From Deltaproteobacteria bacterium (GTDB lineage: Bacteria; Desulfobacterota; GWC2-55-46): 64,000 nt of DNA. Positions 9,423 through 17,574 of this stretch are shown here, piece by piece. The stretch is taken from contig JACPGB010000028.1 of assembly GCA_016182655.1 (NCBI GenBank), positions 62,001 through 126,000 on the forward strand, read 5' to 3'. The notes under the pieces were generated by a model. It did not search any database. It had not been told where the DNA came from and was given only the letters and a program-made list of their open reading frames with translations. The position numbers and the translations under genes were made by a program. How positions within the stretch are numbered: position 1 is the first letter of the stretch; each line of letters opens with the position of its first letter.

Positions 9423-10088
9423 TCAATCCTCCTCCTTGAGCTTTTCCATCTCTTTAAGGTCCAGGCTGTCGAAGGTCGTCCTTATCTGGAAGAAGAATAT
9501 GCCGAATATGAACGCGGCGATCAATATGTCGAGGGCGACACCCAATTCCACTACGAGCGGCATGCCGTATGTCGCCGATGTCGCGGCGAAAAAGAGGCCG
9601 TTTTCGAGCGCGAGGAAGCCGATTATCTGCGTGACCGCCTTCTTCCTCGTTATCATCATAAGCAAGCCGAGCATGACTGTCGCAAGCGCGACGGCGAGTG
9701 TTGAGCGCGTCACAAGCGTGGATAACTCCCTTATGGGCGCGGTGAGATGATAAGAGAATATGACGAGGGCGATGCCTATGAGCATCGTCGTCGGGACGTT
9801 CACGACCTCCTCTACCTCTTTCTTTATCTTCAGCTTGTGTATGAGGACGTAGAGTATGTACGGGAGCACGAAGACCTTGAGCGCGAGCGTAAGTATCGCC
9901 GAGATATACAGGTGGTGGAGCCCCGCGGTGAACCCGACGACGGCTGTCGAGACCGACAGGAACAACCCCTGCCACGCGAATATGTGGAGGAGGCCGTAGA
10001 TCCTCCTCTGCACGAGGAGCCCGAAGGCCGTGAGCAATATGAGCGCCGCAAGGACGCTGTTTATCTGTGCCGCAAGGTTCTGTGACAT
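9423..10088 (-). CDS. hyfE: HyfE-like membrane subunit
   Basis: A 221-residue membrane protein starting MSQNLAAQINSVLAALILL, with about six hydrophobic helices and a charged C-terminus. Size, topology and position between hyfC and hyfF match hydrogenase-4 component E, whose N-terminal part is NuoK-like. Segments ITRKKAVTQIIGFLALENG and ELGVALDILIAAFI are typical of HyfE. The frame is open further upstream to 10184, but that stretch overlaps hyfC and has no membrane character, so the ATG at 10088 is used. It lies one base after the hyfC stop codon. Confidence 0.87.
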   Translation of the reverse strand: MSQNLAAQINSVLAALILLTAFGLLVQRRIYGLLHIFAWQGLFLSVSTAVVGFTAGLHHLYISAILTLALKVFVLPYILYVLIHKLKIKKEVEEVVNVPTTMLIGIALVIFSYHLTAPIRELSTLVTRSTLAVALATVMLGLLMMITRKKAVTQIIGFLALENGLFFAATSATYGMPLVVELGVALDILIAAFIFGIFFFQIRTTFDSLDLKEMEKLKEED

Positions 10089-10089
10089 A

Positions 10090-11037
10090 TCACTCCAGCA
10101 TGAAAAATGAGAGCATCCCGAGCGTAGACAATATGAACGCCGCTCCGAGGAACTCCGGGACCCTGAATATGCGCATCTTCGCAAGCCTCGTCTCTATGAC
10201 GACTATCGCGGCCCCGACGAGCGCGAGTTTTATCGCAAGCGATACGAAAGCCAGGGGGAGCATCGCGGGCGCGTCGGCCCCGGCTATGCCCCACGGGAAG
10301 AAGAGCGAGACTCCCAAAGACGAAAAAAGAAAGAGCTTCATCATCGAGGCCCATTCGATGAGCGCGAGGTGCCTGCCCGAGTATTCGAGTATCATCGCCT
10401 CGTGTATCATCGTGAGCTCGAGGTGCGTAGACGGGTTGTCTACCGGGATCCTCCCGTTCTCGGCAATCGCTATGAGCGCGAAGGCCAGAAGCGCGAAGGC
10501 GAGCGAGGGACGGAGCATTATCGCGTTCTCAAGGAGCGTATGCGCCATGAAGGAGAGAGACGTCGAGTGGCTCACAAGCGATACCGTAAAGACCGACATG
10601 AGCATCGCGGGCTCGGCCAAAGAGGCTACCATCATCTCTCTCGACGACCCCATGCCGCCGAAGGCGGTCCCGATGTCCATTCCGGCAAGCGCCGTAAAGA
10701 AGCGCGCGATGGCGAAGAGCGCGACGAGCGCTATGATGTCGGCTGTGGCCGCAAGCGGCAGGTCGACCGAGATTATCGGTATTATCGCGCCTGCCATGAG
10801 GGTCGCTCCGAAGACGATATATGGAGTGACCCTGAAGACCCAGGAGGCGTTCTCGGCAAGGACTATGTCCTTCATGAAGAGCTTGCTTAGGTCCCTGTAG
10901 GGCTGGAAGACGCCCGCGGACCGCCTGCCCTGCGCGCGGCACTTCAATACCCTCACCCAGCCCACGAGGAGCGGGGAGGCGACGAGCACTATGAGGACCT
11001 GAAGGGCCTCTATCAAAAGCGGGTACACGCTTTTCAT
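10090..11037 (-). CDS. hyfC: HyfC-like membrane anchor subunit (NuoH/formate hydrogenlyase subunit 4 family)
   Basis: A 315-residue multi-pass protein related to NuoH and HycD/HyfC. The loop AENGRIPVDNPSTHLELTM is a signature of this family; its acidic residues lie near the quinone site in complex I homologues. FQPYRDLSKLFMKD near the N-terminus is the conserved cytoplasmic amphipathic loop. It should anchor the hydrophilic Fe-S and large subunits to the membrane arm. It overlaps hyfB by 4 bp and is followed at once by hyfE. Confidence 0.92.
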   Translation of the reverse strand: MKSVYPLLIEALQVLIVLVASPLLVGWVRVLKCRAQGRRSAGVFQPYRDLSKLFMKDIVLAENASWVFRVTPYIVFGATLMAGAIIPIISVDLPLAATADIIALVALFAIARFFTALAGMDIGTAFGGMGSSREMMVASLAEPAMLMSVFTVSLVSHSTSLSFMAHTLLENAIMLRPSLAFALLAFALIAIAENGRIPVDNPSTHLELTMIHEAMILEYSGRHLALIEWASMMKLFLFSSLGVSLFFPWGIAGADAPAMLPLAFVSLAIKLALVGAAIVVIETRLAKMRIFRVPEFLGAAFILSTLGMLSFFMLE

Positions 11038-13091
11038 GAGAACATCAGCAACACTATGAGAGTCACGAACGAGTAGAGGAGATATATCTGTATGCGCCCG
11101 TGCTGGAGCCTGCCGACCTTGCGGGAGGCCCAGAACGAAAGGTCGGAGGCGGGCTTATAAAACAAGTACCAGAACCTGTCCCTGAGTTTGAGGTTATACA
11201 CATACCTGTCCTGGAACATCGGCGAGGCGTTCGGGTTCCCCTGCGCCCTCGAGGTCTCCTTTATGCTGAAGAGGAAACCGAATATGCGGCGTAGCGGCAT
11301 CGCGAACGAGGTCGAGTTGTACTGCATCCTGTTCGTGAGTTTCTCGAACCCGCAGTCCCATATGGGGCCCCTCCGTATCGCCGTCTTCCTCGCGTGAAGG
11401 AGGAGGTACGCCGCGGCCACGAACGAGAGTATGCCTAAAAACACTATGGGAGCCGAGTAGGACGCCCTCTCAGGGGCGACCGGAGTTATCCAGAGCCAGC
11501 CGAAGGGGGATTCGGCCTGGACCGTGGAGGCTACGAGCATCGACGGGACCGAATCCATCCACCCTATGACAAAGGCCGGGAAGACGCCGAGCGCGAGCGA
11601 TAATACGGCCGCGCCCGCCATGCCGGCCTTCATCGAAAATCCGGCCTCATGGACATTGGCGTTTGCGGACCCACGCCACGCGCCCAAGAAGGCCACGCCG
11701 AAGACCTTTACGAAACAGCGCGCCGCGAGCGCGGCGGTAAGCGCGAGCACCGCGGCCCCGAGCGGTATAAGGAGGTTCAGTAGCGGGCTCGGGAGCGACG
11801 GAGACAAGAGAAACGACTGGAACGCGAGCCACTCGGAGGCAAACCCGCTGAAGGGCGGTAGCGACGATATGGAGAGGCACCCAACGAGGAAGAGCGGCGC
11901 CGTCCACGGCATCTTGTGTATGAGCCCGCCCATCCTCTCCATGTTACGCTCGTGCGCGCCGTGGAGGACCGAGCCCGCGCCCATGAAGAGGAGTCCCTTG
12001 AAGACCGCGTGGTTCAGGATATGGTAGAGGGCCGCGATCATCGCGAGCGCCGAGAGAGCTCCCATTTTAAACGATGCGAAAATCATGGATAAGCCCACGG
12101 AGATGAGTATCACGCCGATGTTCTCGACCGACGAGTACGCGAGCAACCTTTTAAGGTCGACCTGCAATAGCGCGAAGAGTATCCCGATGAGCGCCGAGAC
12201 GAGCCCTATGATAAGGACGAGCCCGCCCCACCACCACTCCGTGACCCCGAGGAGATCGAAGGAGACGCGGATGATCCCGTAGATCGCGGTCTTCAGCATG
12301 ACCCCGCTCATGAGGGCGGAGACATTCGACGGGGCCGCCGGGTGGGCCTCGGGGAGCCACACATGAAGCGGTATGATGCCCGCCTTGGCTCCGAACCCGA
12401 AGAGGGCAAGGAGAAACGCGGCGGCCGCCCACGCCGGGGTTATGTGGCCGGAGGCCGCGTTCGCGCGCATGGATGAAAAGGTGTAAGAGGTGAAGCTCTC
12501 GAACCCGGAGGCGGCCCCGGACATGACGCCGAAGGAAAGCAGTATCATTACCGCGCCTATGTGGGCTATGAGAATATAAATGAAGGCCGCCTTCCTCGCC
12601 TTCGCGTTCTCGTCCTCGAAGGCGACGAGAAAGAACGAGGCCGCGGCCATGAGCTCCCACGAGACCATGAACGAGTAAGCGTCGTCGGCGACAAGCACGA
12701 GGAGCATACCGGCTAAAAAGAGGTTATAGAAGACCGCGAGCGGCGTTATGGACCTTACGCCCACGAACGATTTCACATAGCCTATCGAATAAACGGAGAC
12801 CAGAAAGCCGAGGATGGCTACGACGGTCGCGAAAAAGCCGGAGAGCGGGTCGAGCCTCAGGTAAAACGGGAGGTCCGGGAGCCCGACCGGCATTATCATG
12901 GAAGATGTCGAGGAGTTATAGACCGCGAGGAACCCGCCGGAGAGCGCTATGAGAGATGCGAGAGTCGAGCCGAGGAAGGTTATCGCAAGGAGCGTCTTCT
13001 GCCTTGACGCGAGAAGCGGGGACAGCCCCGCGAGCGCGAGAAAGACAAGGATGGAGAGGGAAACGAGGCCGAGCGGGTCGAGGTTCAGCAC
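11034..13091 (-). CDS. hyfB: HyfB-like proton-translocating antiporter subunit (NuoL family)
   Basis: First gene of the six-gene complex, about 685 residues. It has the NuoL/HyfB core with GIIPLHVWLPEAHPAAPSN, the loop preceding the conserved lysine helix, and MVSWELMAAASFFLVAF with the conserved glutamate. The C-terminal part (HARKTAIRRGPIWDCGF) matches the HyfB/MrpA-like tail. Start choice is uncertain. A GTG at 13091 (VLNLDPLGLVSL) after a G-rich stretch gives a normal membrane-protein N-terminus. A TTG at 13136 would add 15 residues. No HyfA/HyfH ferredoxin gene is found before or after this operon. Confidence 0.9.
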   Translation of the reverse strand: MLNLDPLGLVSLSILVFLALAGLSPLLASRQKTLLAITFLGSTLASLIALSGGFLAVYNSSTSSMIMPVGLPDLPFYLRLDPLSGFFATVVAILGFLVSVYSIGYVKSFVGVRSITPLAVFYNLFLAGMLLVLVADDAYSFMVSWELMAAASFFLVAFEDENAKARKAAFIYILIAHIGAVMILLSFGVMSGAASGFESFTSYTFSSMRANAASGHITPAWAAAAFLLALFGFGAKAGIIPLHVWLPEAHPAAPSNVSALMSGVMLKTAIYGIIRVSFDLLGVTEWWWGGLVLIIGLVSALIGILFALLQVDLKRLLAYSSVENIGVILISVGLSMIFASFKMGALSALAMIAALYHILNHAVFKGLLFMGAGSVLHGAHERNMERMGGLIHKMPWTAPLFLVGCLSISSLPPFSGFASEWLAFQSFLLSPSLPSPLLNLLIPLGAAVLALTAALAARCFVKVFGVAFLGAWRGSANANVHEAGFSMKAGMAGAAVLSLALGVFPAFVIGWMDSVPSMLVASTVQAESPFGWLWITPVAPERASYSAPIVFLGILSFVAAAYLLLHARKTAIRRGPIWDCGFEKLTNRMQYNSTSFAMPLRRIFGFLFSIKETSRAQGNPNASPMFQDRYVYNLKLRDRFWYLFYKPASDLSFWASRKVGRLQHGRIQIYLLYSFVTLIVLLMFS

Positions 13092-13136
13092 GCCGCGCCC
13101 CCACGGGCCCCGGCCCTTGAAAGGGATGCCTTGCAA

Positions 13137-13510
13137 GCCGGGCCAGATAAGCTTGACACCCGGTGCAATGAGTATTCAGGAACTGTTTCGCCTTCGTCCA
13201 TTTCCCTTATCCGGATATTTATCTTTAAAAAGAATATCGGCCTTCGTTATTTTACTCCCGAAGGCCGACAGGGGCCGGTGTTGCCTCGGTTTTTATAAGC
13301 CCATTGTTCCAGAACCATTAACGCCCCGGGGGGATCAGCATCGCGCTCCCCCACTCCCATGAACCTTACGGACGCCTTCACATCACAAACGACCGCCTTA
13401 TGGCTACAGCCGGGCCCCCGATGAAATCATGGGAAAAAGCGGGCCTGGCATATTATTACAGTTGGGCCGGGTGGTGTCAAGAAAAATAGAATACGATTAA
13501 AGGCGGTTTC
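13137..13510. other. Intergenic region upstream of the hyf-like operon
   Basis: About 370 bp without a credible gene. It contains a 9-bp inverted repeat, CGGCCTTCG (13238-13246) and CGAAGGCCG (13259-13267), about 100 bp before the hyfB start. It could be an operator or attenuator hairpin. I find no convincing promoter hexamers for hyfB. The remainder shows nothing I can assign. Confidence 0.4.
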
Positions 13511-13549
13511 AAAAAGACAAAAAAAGGGCGCGGCGTATACGCCGCGCCC
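13511..13549 (-). terminator. Rho-independent terminator of motAB
   Basis: A perfect hairpin GGGCGCGGCG-TATA-CGCCGCGCCC (13526-13549) is followed, on the minus strand, by a T-rich tract (the A-rich run at 13511-13525). It lies 22 bp beyond the motB stop codon. Confidence 0.9.
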
Positions 13550-13571
13550 TCGATCCGATTCCGTGTTTTGT

Positions 13572-14423
13572 CTACTGCGCCGGTTTCGCGTCCATCTGCG
13601 GCGTCACCGCCTGGAACTCGAGGTCGTCGTTGAACCCGTCCTTCTTCGTCTCTATGAGTATCGAGACCCTCCTGTTCGTGGAGTCGAGCGGGTCGTTGGG
13701 GTTCAATAAAACGACATCGGCGAAGCTCGTCACCTTCGTTATCCTGTCCAACGGAAGGCCGTTTCTCTCGAGCTCCCTCCGGGCGGCGTTCGCCCTGTCG
13801 GCGGCGAGCTCCCAGTTCGAATAGTCCGTCTTCTGGAGCCTGCCGCCGTCGGTGTGGCCCTCTATGGTGAGTTTGTAGGGGATGTCCTTGAAGGCCTCGG
13901 CGAGCACGGCGAGGACCTTCTTCCCGTTCGGGAGGAGCGTCGTCTTCCCGCTCTCGAACATCGAGGACTCGCCCTTGTCCACTATCTCTATGCGCACGCC
14001 CTCGTCGGTCGTGAAGATGAGGACGTGGTCCTTCATCTCGTAGAGAGAGCCGTCTACGATCTTGCCGAACGCGAGCGCGAGGTTCGCGCTCGGTTTCTCC
14101 TTGCCCTCGAAGTCGGTGGACTTGTCGCTCAAGGTTATCTTTATCGGGTTGCCGGCGAGTATCGACATGCCCTTGCCGCCCCCGGCCTCGGTGCCCTTGA
14201 AGATGGTGTAGGACCTGAAGTACTCGGCGACCGCCTTCTTGGCGTCTATGGACATGACGGCGACAAGCCAGAGGACCATGAAGAGGGCCATCATGGCCGT
14301 CACGAAGTCGGCGTACGCGACCTTCCACGCGCCTCCGTGGTGGCCTCCGTGGCCGCCCTTCTTTATCTTCTTGATTATTATCGGGCGGGTTTCCGCCCCT
14401 GCGTTCGCCTCTTCCATTCCCAT
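13572..14423 (-). CDS. motB: Flagellar motor stator protein MotB
   Basis: A 283-residue stator subunit. After a short cytoplasmic tail with an unusual GGHGGHHGG stretch comes one transmembrane helix. Its AYADFVTAMMALFMVLW segment contains the proton-binding Asp (residue 39). A periplasmic OmpA-like peptidoglycan-binding domain follows, with IEGHTDG and LAADRANAARREL motifs. MotB anchors the stator to the cell wall and with MotA couples ion flow to rotation. Only one base separates it from motA. The opposite and alternative frames over this gene stay open for long stretches but are shadows. Confidence 0.93.
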   Translation of the reverse strand: MGMEEANAGAETRPIIIKKIKKGGHGGHHGGAWKVAYADFVTAMMALFMVLWLVAVMSIDAKKAVAEYFRSYTIFKGTEAGGGKGMSILAGNPIKITLSDKSTDFEGKEKPSANLALAFGKIVDGSLYEMKDHVLIFTTDEGVRIEIVDKGESSMFESGKTTLLPNGKKVLAVLAEAFKDIPYKLTIEGHTDGGRLQKTDYSNWELAADRANAARRELERNGLPLDRITKVTSFADVVLLNPNDPLDSTNRRVSILIETKKDGFNDDLEFQAVTPQMDAKPAQ

Positions 14424-14424
14424 G

Positions 14425-15282
14425 TTACGCGGCCTTCTTCTTTCTAAGGGCGGTGTCGAGCTCCTTGAAGCTCGGTTTCGAATCGCTGAAGAGCGAGCGC
14501 CTCGCGGCCTCGACCGCTATCTGCGGGGCGCTCCCCTTGGCGAAGGCGAGTATGCCGACCTTTATCGCCTCGAGGTACTTTGACTCGTCCGCCGCCCTCT
14601 GCTCGAGGTTGCTCCCGATGGGGCCGAGGAACCCGTAGCAGAGGAGGATGCCGAGGAATGTGCCCACGAGCGCGGCGGCCACGCTGTGTCCTATCACCTC
14701 GGGCGATTCGCTCATCTTGCCCATGGTGATGACGACGCCGAGGACCGCGGCGACTATGCCGAAGCCCGGGAGCGAGTCCGCGACCTTGGTTATTATCGCG
14801 GGCGCGACGGCCGACTCCTGATGGTGCGTGTCCATCTCTATGTCCATCATCGACTCCATCTCCATGGGGTCGACTCCGACGACGAATACCCGGAGGTTGT
14901 CGCAGATAAAGTCTACTGTGTGGTGGTTCTTCAATACGTCAGGGTAGGCCTTGAAGAGCGGGCTTTTGTGCGGCTCCTCTATGTCCTTCTCGACCGCAAG
15001 GAGGCCGTCTTTCTTGATCTTCATGAAGATGGTGTAGAGGAGCGACATGATCGAGACGTAGGACGCCTTGTTGTACCCGCCGCCGCTCAAGAGCTTCGGG
15101 AAGCTCTTCAGTATCTTCATGAGCGTCTTGGGCGGGGACATGATGACGAGCGAGCCTATTGCCGCGCCGCCGAGTATCACGAGCTCAGCGGGCTGGATGA
15201 GCACGTGGAGGTTCCCGTCCTCGAGGAGATAGCCCGCTATGATGGAACCGAAGACGACAACGATGCCTATTATTGGGAACAT
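14425..15282 (-). CDS. motA: Flagellar motor stator protein MotA
   Basis: A 285-residue inner-membrane protein with four hydrophobic segments and a large cytoplasmic loop. The N-terminus FPIIGIVVVFGSIIAGYLLE and the later LPGFGIVAAVLGVVITMG with its conserved proline are MotA signatures. The start at 15282 has AAGGA seven to eight bases upstream; the frame extends 11 codons further without good reason. MotA forms the ion channel with MotB. No other flagellar gene lies nearby, so motAB is a detached operon. It is preceded by a strong sigma-28-type promoter. Confidence 0.94.
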   Translation of the reverse strand: MFPIIGIVVVFGSIIAGYLLEDGNLHVLIQPAELVILGGAAIGSLVIMSPPKTLMKILKSFPKLLSGGGYNKASYVSIMSLLYTIFMKIKKDGLLAVEKDIEEPHKSPLFKAYPDVLKNHHTVDFICDNLRVFVVGVDPMEMESMMDIEMDTHHQESAVAPAIITKVADSLPGFGIVAAVLGVVITMGKMSESPEVIGHSVAAALVGTFLGILLCYGFLGPIGSNLEQRAADESKYLEAIKVGILAFAKGSAPQIAVEAARRSLFSDSKPSFKELDTALRKKKAA

Positions 15283-15345
15283 AGCTTCCTTTTTCGCCGG
15301 GGAGCCGGGTTGCAAGCCCCCCGTATGAGATTTACTATAACTAAG

Positions 15346-15372
15346 ATATCGGACAAACGGGCGAGAACTTTA
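15346..15372 (-). promoter_or_regulatory. Predicted sigma-28 (FliA) promoter of motAB
   Basis: On the minus strand TAAAGTTC (15365-15372), an 11-bp spacer and TCCGATAT (15346-15353) closely match the known flagellar consensus TAAAGTTT-N11-GCCGATAA. It lies about 65 bp before the motA start, a sensible leader length. Confidence 0.8.
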
Positions 15373-15455
15373 GCGTCCCGGGACAAAAGGCCTCAATGTC
15401 GCAATTGCCCGTCTTTGCGCAAAAAAACGCTCGCATCTCATGCCGTTTCAAGGGC

Positions 15456-15488
15456 AAAAAAAAGGCCGGGGCATTCAGCCCCGGCCTT
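15456..15488 (-). terminator. Rho-independent terminator of the cytochrome lipoprotein gene
   Basis: An 11-bp stem AAGGCCGGGGC/GCCCCGGCCTT (15462-15488, loop ATTCA) is followed on the minus strand by a T tract. It lies 14 bp after the stop codon of the monoheme cytochrome gene. Confidence 0.9.
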
Positions 15489-15502
15489 GAAGAGAAACGG
15501 GC

Positions 15503-15943
15503 TCAGTTGTTCGCCGCGCCCTGGTCTATCCAGTTCTCTATCGTGTCCTTGTCCGTACTGCTCAATTGCGGCAACCCCTGCGGCATGATATCCTCCACGG
15601 CGGCGAGCCCGTCGCCCGTTATCCTCTGGTAGAGGACGCTCGAGGAGTGGTCACCGGCCACTACGAGCGTGCCTGACGGGGGCGTCCCGGTGACGGCCGC
15701 GGGCACTCCGACGAGGTTCGCGTAAGAAAGACCGCTCCGGAGGTCGAGGACCGCGCCTACGCCCCCTGGGGCGTGACAGCTTACGCAATTTGTAGTGAAT
15801 ATAGGCTGGACGGACGCTGAAAAACTCACGGTCGGGGTAACGTCTTCGCCGCCCCCTCCCCCGGAATCCCCGCCCCCGCCGCCGCAGGAGATGACGCCGA
15901 CGGAGAGAAACGCGAGGAATAAGACCCTGAGACCTTTTGTCAT
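15503..15943 (-). CDS. Monoheme c-type cytochrome lipoprotein
   Basis: A 146-residue exported protein. The start at 15943 (MTKGLRVLF) has AGGAG six bases upstream. The signal peptide ends in the lipobox VISC (Cys20), followed by a flexible linker of glycines. The heme site is CVSCH (residues 53-57), and a Met in DIMPQGLPQLS is a likely distal ligand. This resembles the planctomycete-type/cytochrome c domains often seen as lipid-anchored electron carriers. It sits next to a diheme beta-barrel gene on the same strand and has its own terminator. The two may work in electron transfer across or at the outer membrane, which is inference from proximity. Confidence 0.85.
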   Translation of the reverse strand: MTKGLRVLFLAFLSVGVISCGGGGGDSGGGGGEDVTPTVSFSASVQPIFTTNCVSCHAPGGVGAVLDLRSGLSYANLVGVPAAVTGTPPSGTLVVAGDHSSSVLYQRITGDGLAAVEDIMPQGLPQLSSTDKDTIENWIDQGAANN

Positions 15944-16008
15944 AAGCTCTCCTTTTTTAAGGGCTACTTCCAAAAATTGTTATTTTTTTGACTGCTCGGG
16001 CCAAAGTC

Positions 16009-16188
16009 GCATGGAGTCTCTGAGCCAGGTCGACTCTTCAGCCGTTCGATACGGATTTGCCGGTCCGGCAAGGACTAAAACCAGATGTGGCCGATTCGGT
16101 TGCATGGAGTCTCTGAGCCACGTCGACTCTTCAGCCGTTCGATACGGATTTGCCGGTCCGGCAAGGACTAAAACCAGATGTGGCCGAT
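16009..16188. repeat. Tandem duplication (93-bp period) covering the 3' end of the beta-barrel gene
   Basis: Two near-identical copies begin at GCATGGAGTCTCTGAGCC (16009 and 16102) and end in CCAGATGTGGCCGAT (16081-16095 and 16174-16188), a period of 93 bp. They differ at one clear position (CAGGTCG against CACGTCG). The second copy includes the last codons and stop of the cytochrome/barrel gene, so the first copy carries a duplicate of that tail downstream of the stop. Each copy contains the hairpin TTGCCGG-T-CCGGCAA. The core CCGTTCG(A/T)TACGGATTTGCCG recurs near 27.6 kb. Confidence 0.9.
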
Positions 16189-17391
16189 GACGAAAAAGTC
16201 GTTCGAAGACTCTCCCGGGTCGGACTCCGTTATCCGGTACTGCGCGTTTATTTCGGTAAACGGGTACGGATAAAAATCCACTCCCGCGGCATATCTTTTT
16301 AAATCCGCCTCCCCGGTCGATGCGTCCGGTGAGTAGGTCTCGTACCTGGCCTTGAGGTTCACGCCCTGAACGGCCCTCCAGTTGAGCTCGTTGAAGGTTA
16401 TGTCGGCCTCCTCGTTTGAGACCGACCCGCCTGAGGTCACGTCGTCGCTCTTACGGTCGAACTCGAAGAGGTACGTAAGGGCCTTGTACCGAAGAGCTCC
16501 GGCAACGCCGTAGGCGCTGCGCTCGGTCGAGCCGAGGGACGATCCGTCCAGGTCGTTTATACCGAGGTACGAAAGAGAGAGGTTCAGCCACCGGCCCGCC
16601 CATCCGGCAGTCGCCGAATAACCGGTAGGAGTAAGGGAGGTCGAGCCGGCCGGGGTGGTGTCCGAATTAAAGTGTGAAGCGCGGGCGAAAAAGAGCATCG
16701 GCTCGCCCCCGGCCTCTATGCCCGAAAAATACGCGTCCGGCTGCGCCTGGGAGAGCTCGAGCTTCGTCCTTATGAAGGCCGTATGGTCGTCGAGCCGGAG
16801 TCCGTACGGCGGGATGAACCGTCCGAACTTGACGTAAGCGCTATAAGGGAAGTTATCGACGAGCCCGAAGACCTCCCGAACGGTCGAGTTACCGGCGCGC
16901 TCCAGCCCGAACTGCGTAAAGAGCGCGACGTGTTTCTGCACGCGGGCGTTCAGGTATATGTCTGCCTGCATCGGGAAATACAGGGGGTCGACGTCGGTCG
17001 AGTCCCCGCGGATCGCCATGAACCTGAAGTCGGCGCCTATGGTAAGGAAGCCGTGCTCTTTTATCGCCTCGATATAACGCTCGACGTCGTCCGGTATGTC
17101 CGTCGTAAGGGACAGCGACTTCGTCCCGTAGTAATACCCAGTCCCGTTCCGGAGCATGCCGCCCGAGGGGTTCGCGTGGCAGACGTTGCAGGTGAGCCTG
17201 CACTTCCTCTCGGAAAGTTTATAGTTCTCCTCGACCCATTTGGGGTCGCTTCTATTCGGCTCCTCGTGGCAGGTGTCGCACCTCGCGGCCGACTGCATGG
17301 CGAGGAGCGGGGTGGCATAGGCCTCATCCCACGCAGTAGCGATGAAAAGGAGCGGAAGGATAAAAAGGACGGCGCTCGCTATTTTTTTCAT
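16168..17391 (-). CDS. Diheme cytochrome c fused to an outer-membrane beta-barrel
   Basis: A 407-residue exported protein. A signal peptide ends at AYA (about residue 27). Two heme sites follow, CDTCH (38-42) and CNVCH (68-72), with an extra Cys64. From about residue 110 the sequence alternates polar and aromatic residues in porin-like strands (YVKFGRFIPPYGLRLDD, AGWAGRWLNLSLSYLG, LNWRAVQGVNLKARYETY). It ends in IGHIWF, a terminal phenylalanine typical of barrels inserted by the BAM machinery. The combination suggests a heme-bearing porin that could pass electrons through the outer membrane. I do not recognise a named gene. A good sigma-70 promoter lies upstream, and the 3' end is tandemly duplicated. 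Confidence 0.85.
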   Translation of the reverse strand: MKKIASAVLFILPLLFIATAWDEAYATPLLAMQSAARCDTCHEEPNRSDPKWVEENYKLSERKCRLTCNVCHANPSGGMLRNGTGYYYGTKSLSLTTDIPDDVERYIEAIKEHGFLTIGADFRFMAIRGDSTDVDPLYFPMQADIYLNARVQKHVALFTQFGLERAGNSTVREVFGLVDNFPYSAYVKFGRFIPPYGLRLDDHTAFIRTKLELSQAQPDAYFSGIEAGGEPMLFFARASHFNSDTTPAGSTSLTPTGYSATAGWAGRWLNLSLSYLGINDLDGSSLGSTERSAYGVAGALRYKALTYLFEFDRKSDDVTSGGSVSNEEADITFNELNWRAVQGVNLKARYETYSPDASTGEADLKRYAAGVDFYPYPFTEINAQYRITESDPGESSNDFFVIGHIWF

Positions 17392-17414
17392 GACACCAGC
17401 CTTTCTTTGGGGAA

Positions 17415-17443
17415 AATATATCGGAGCATGCCTGTTTTGTCAA
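17415..17443 (-). promoter_or_regulatory. Sigma-70-type promoter of the cytochrome/beta-barrel gene
   Basis: On the minus strand a perfect TTGACA (17438-17443), a 17-bp spacer and TATATT (17415-17420) lie 24 bp before the start codon. Confidence 0.75.
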
Positions 17444-17521
17444 ACCCTGGACTTAAGCGCAAATCCATGCATACTGGACAATAAAGGCGTCGCCGGAAAG
17501 CCCTCCGAAGGCTAATAAAAG

Positions 17522-17550
17522 TTGCTTAAAACGCCCAATCTTGATATAAA
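17522..17550 (+). promoter_or_regulatory. Sigma-70-type promoter of the gsp operon
   Basis: TTGCTT (17522-17527), a 17-bp spacer and TATAAA (17545-17550) lie just before an AGGAGG ribosome-binding site and the gspG ATG. This is the only gene-free stretch ahead of the twelve-gene secretion operon. It is divergent from the barrel-gene promoter. Confidence 0.6.
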
Positions 17551-17574
17551 TTTCTCTTCAGGAGGTGTATCATC

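Noticed and set aside
13477-14328. Second long minus-strand frame over motB
   Set aside because: Composition is Arg/His-rich and without motifs, whereas the overlapping frame carries all MotB motifs.
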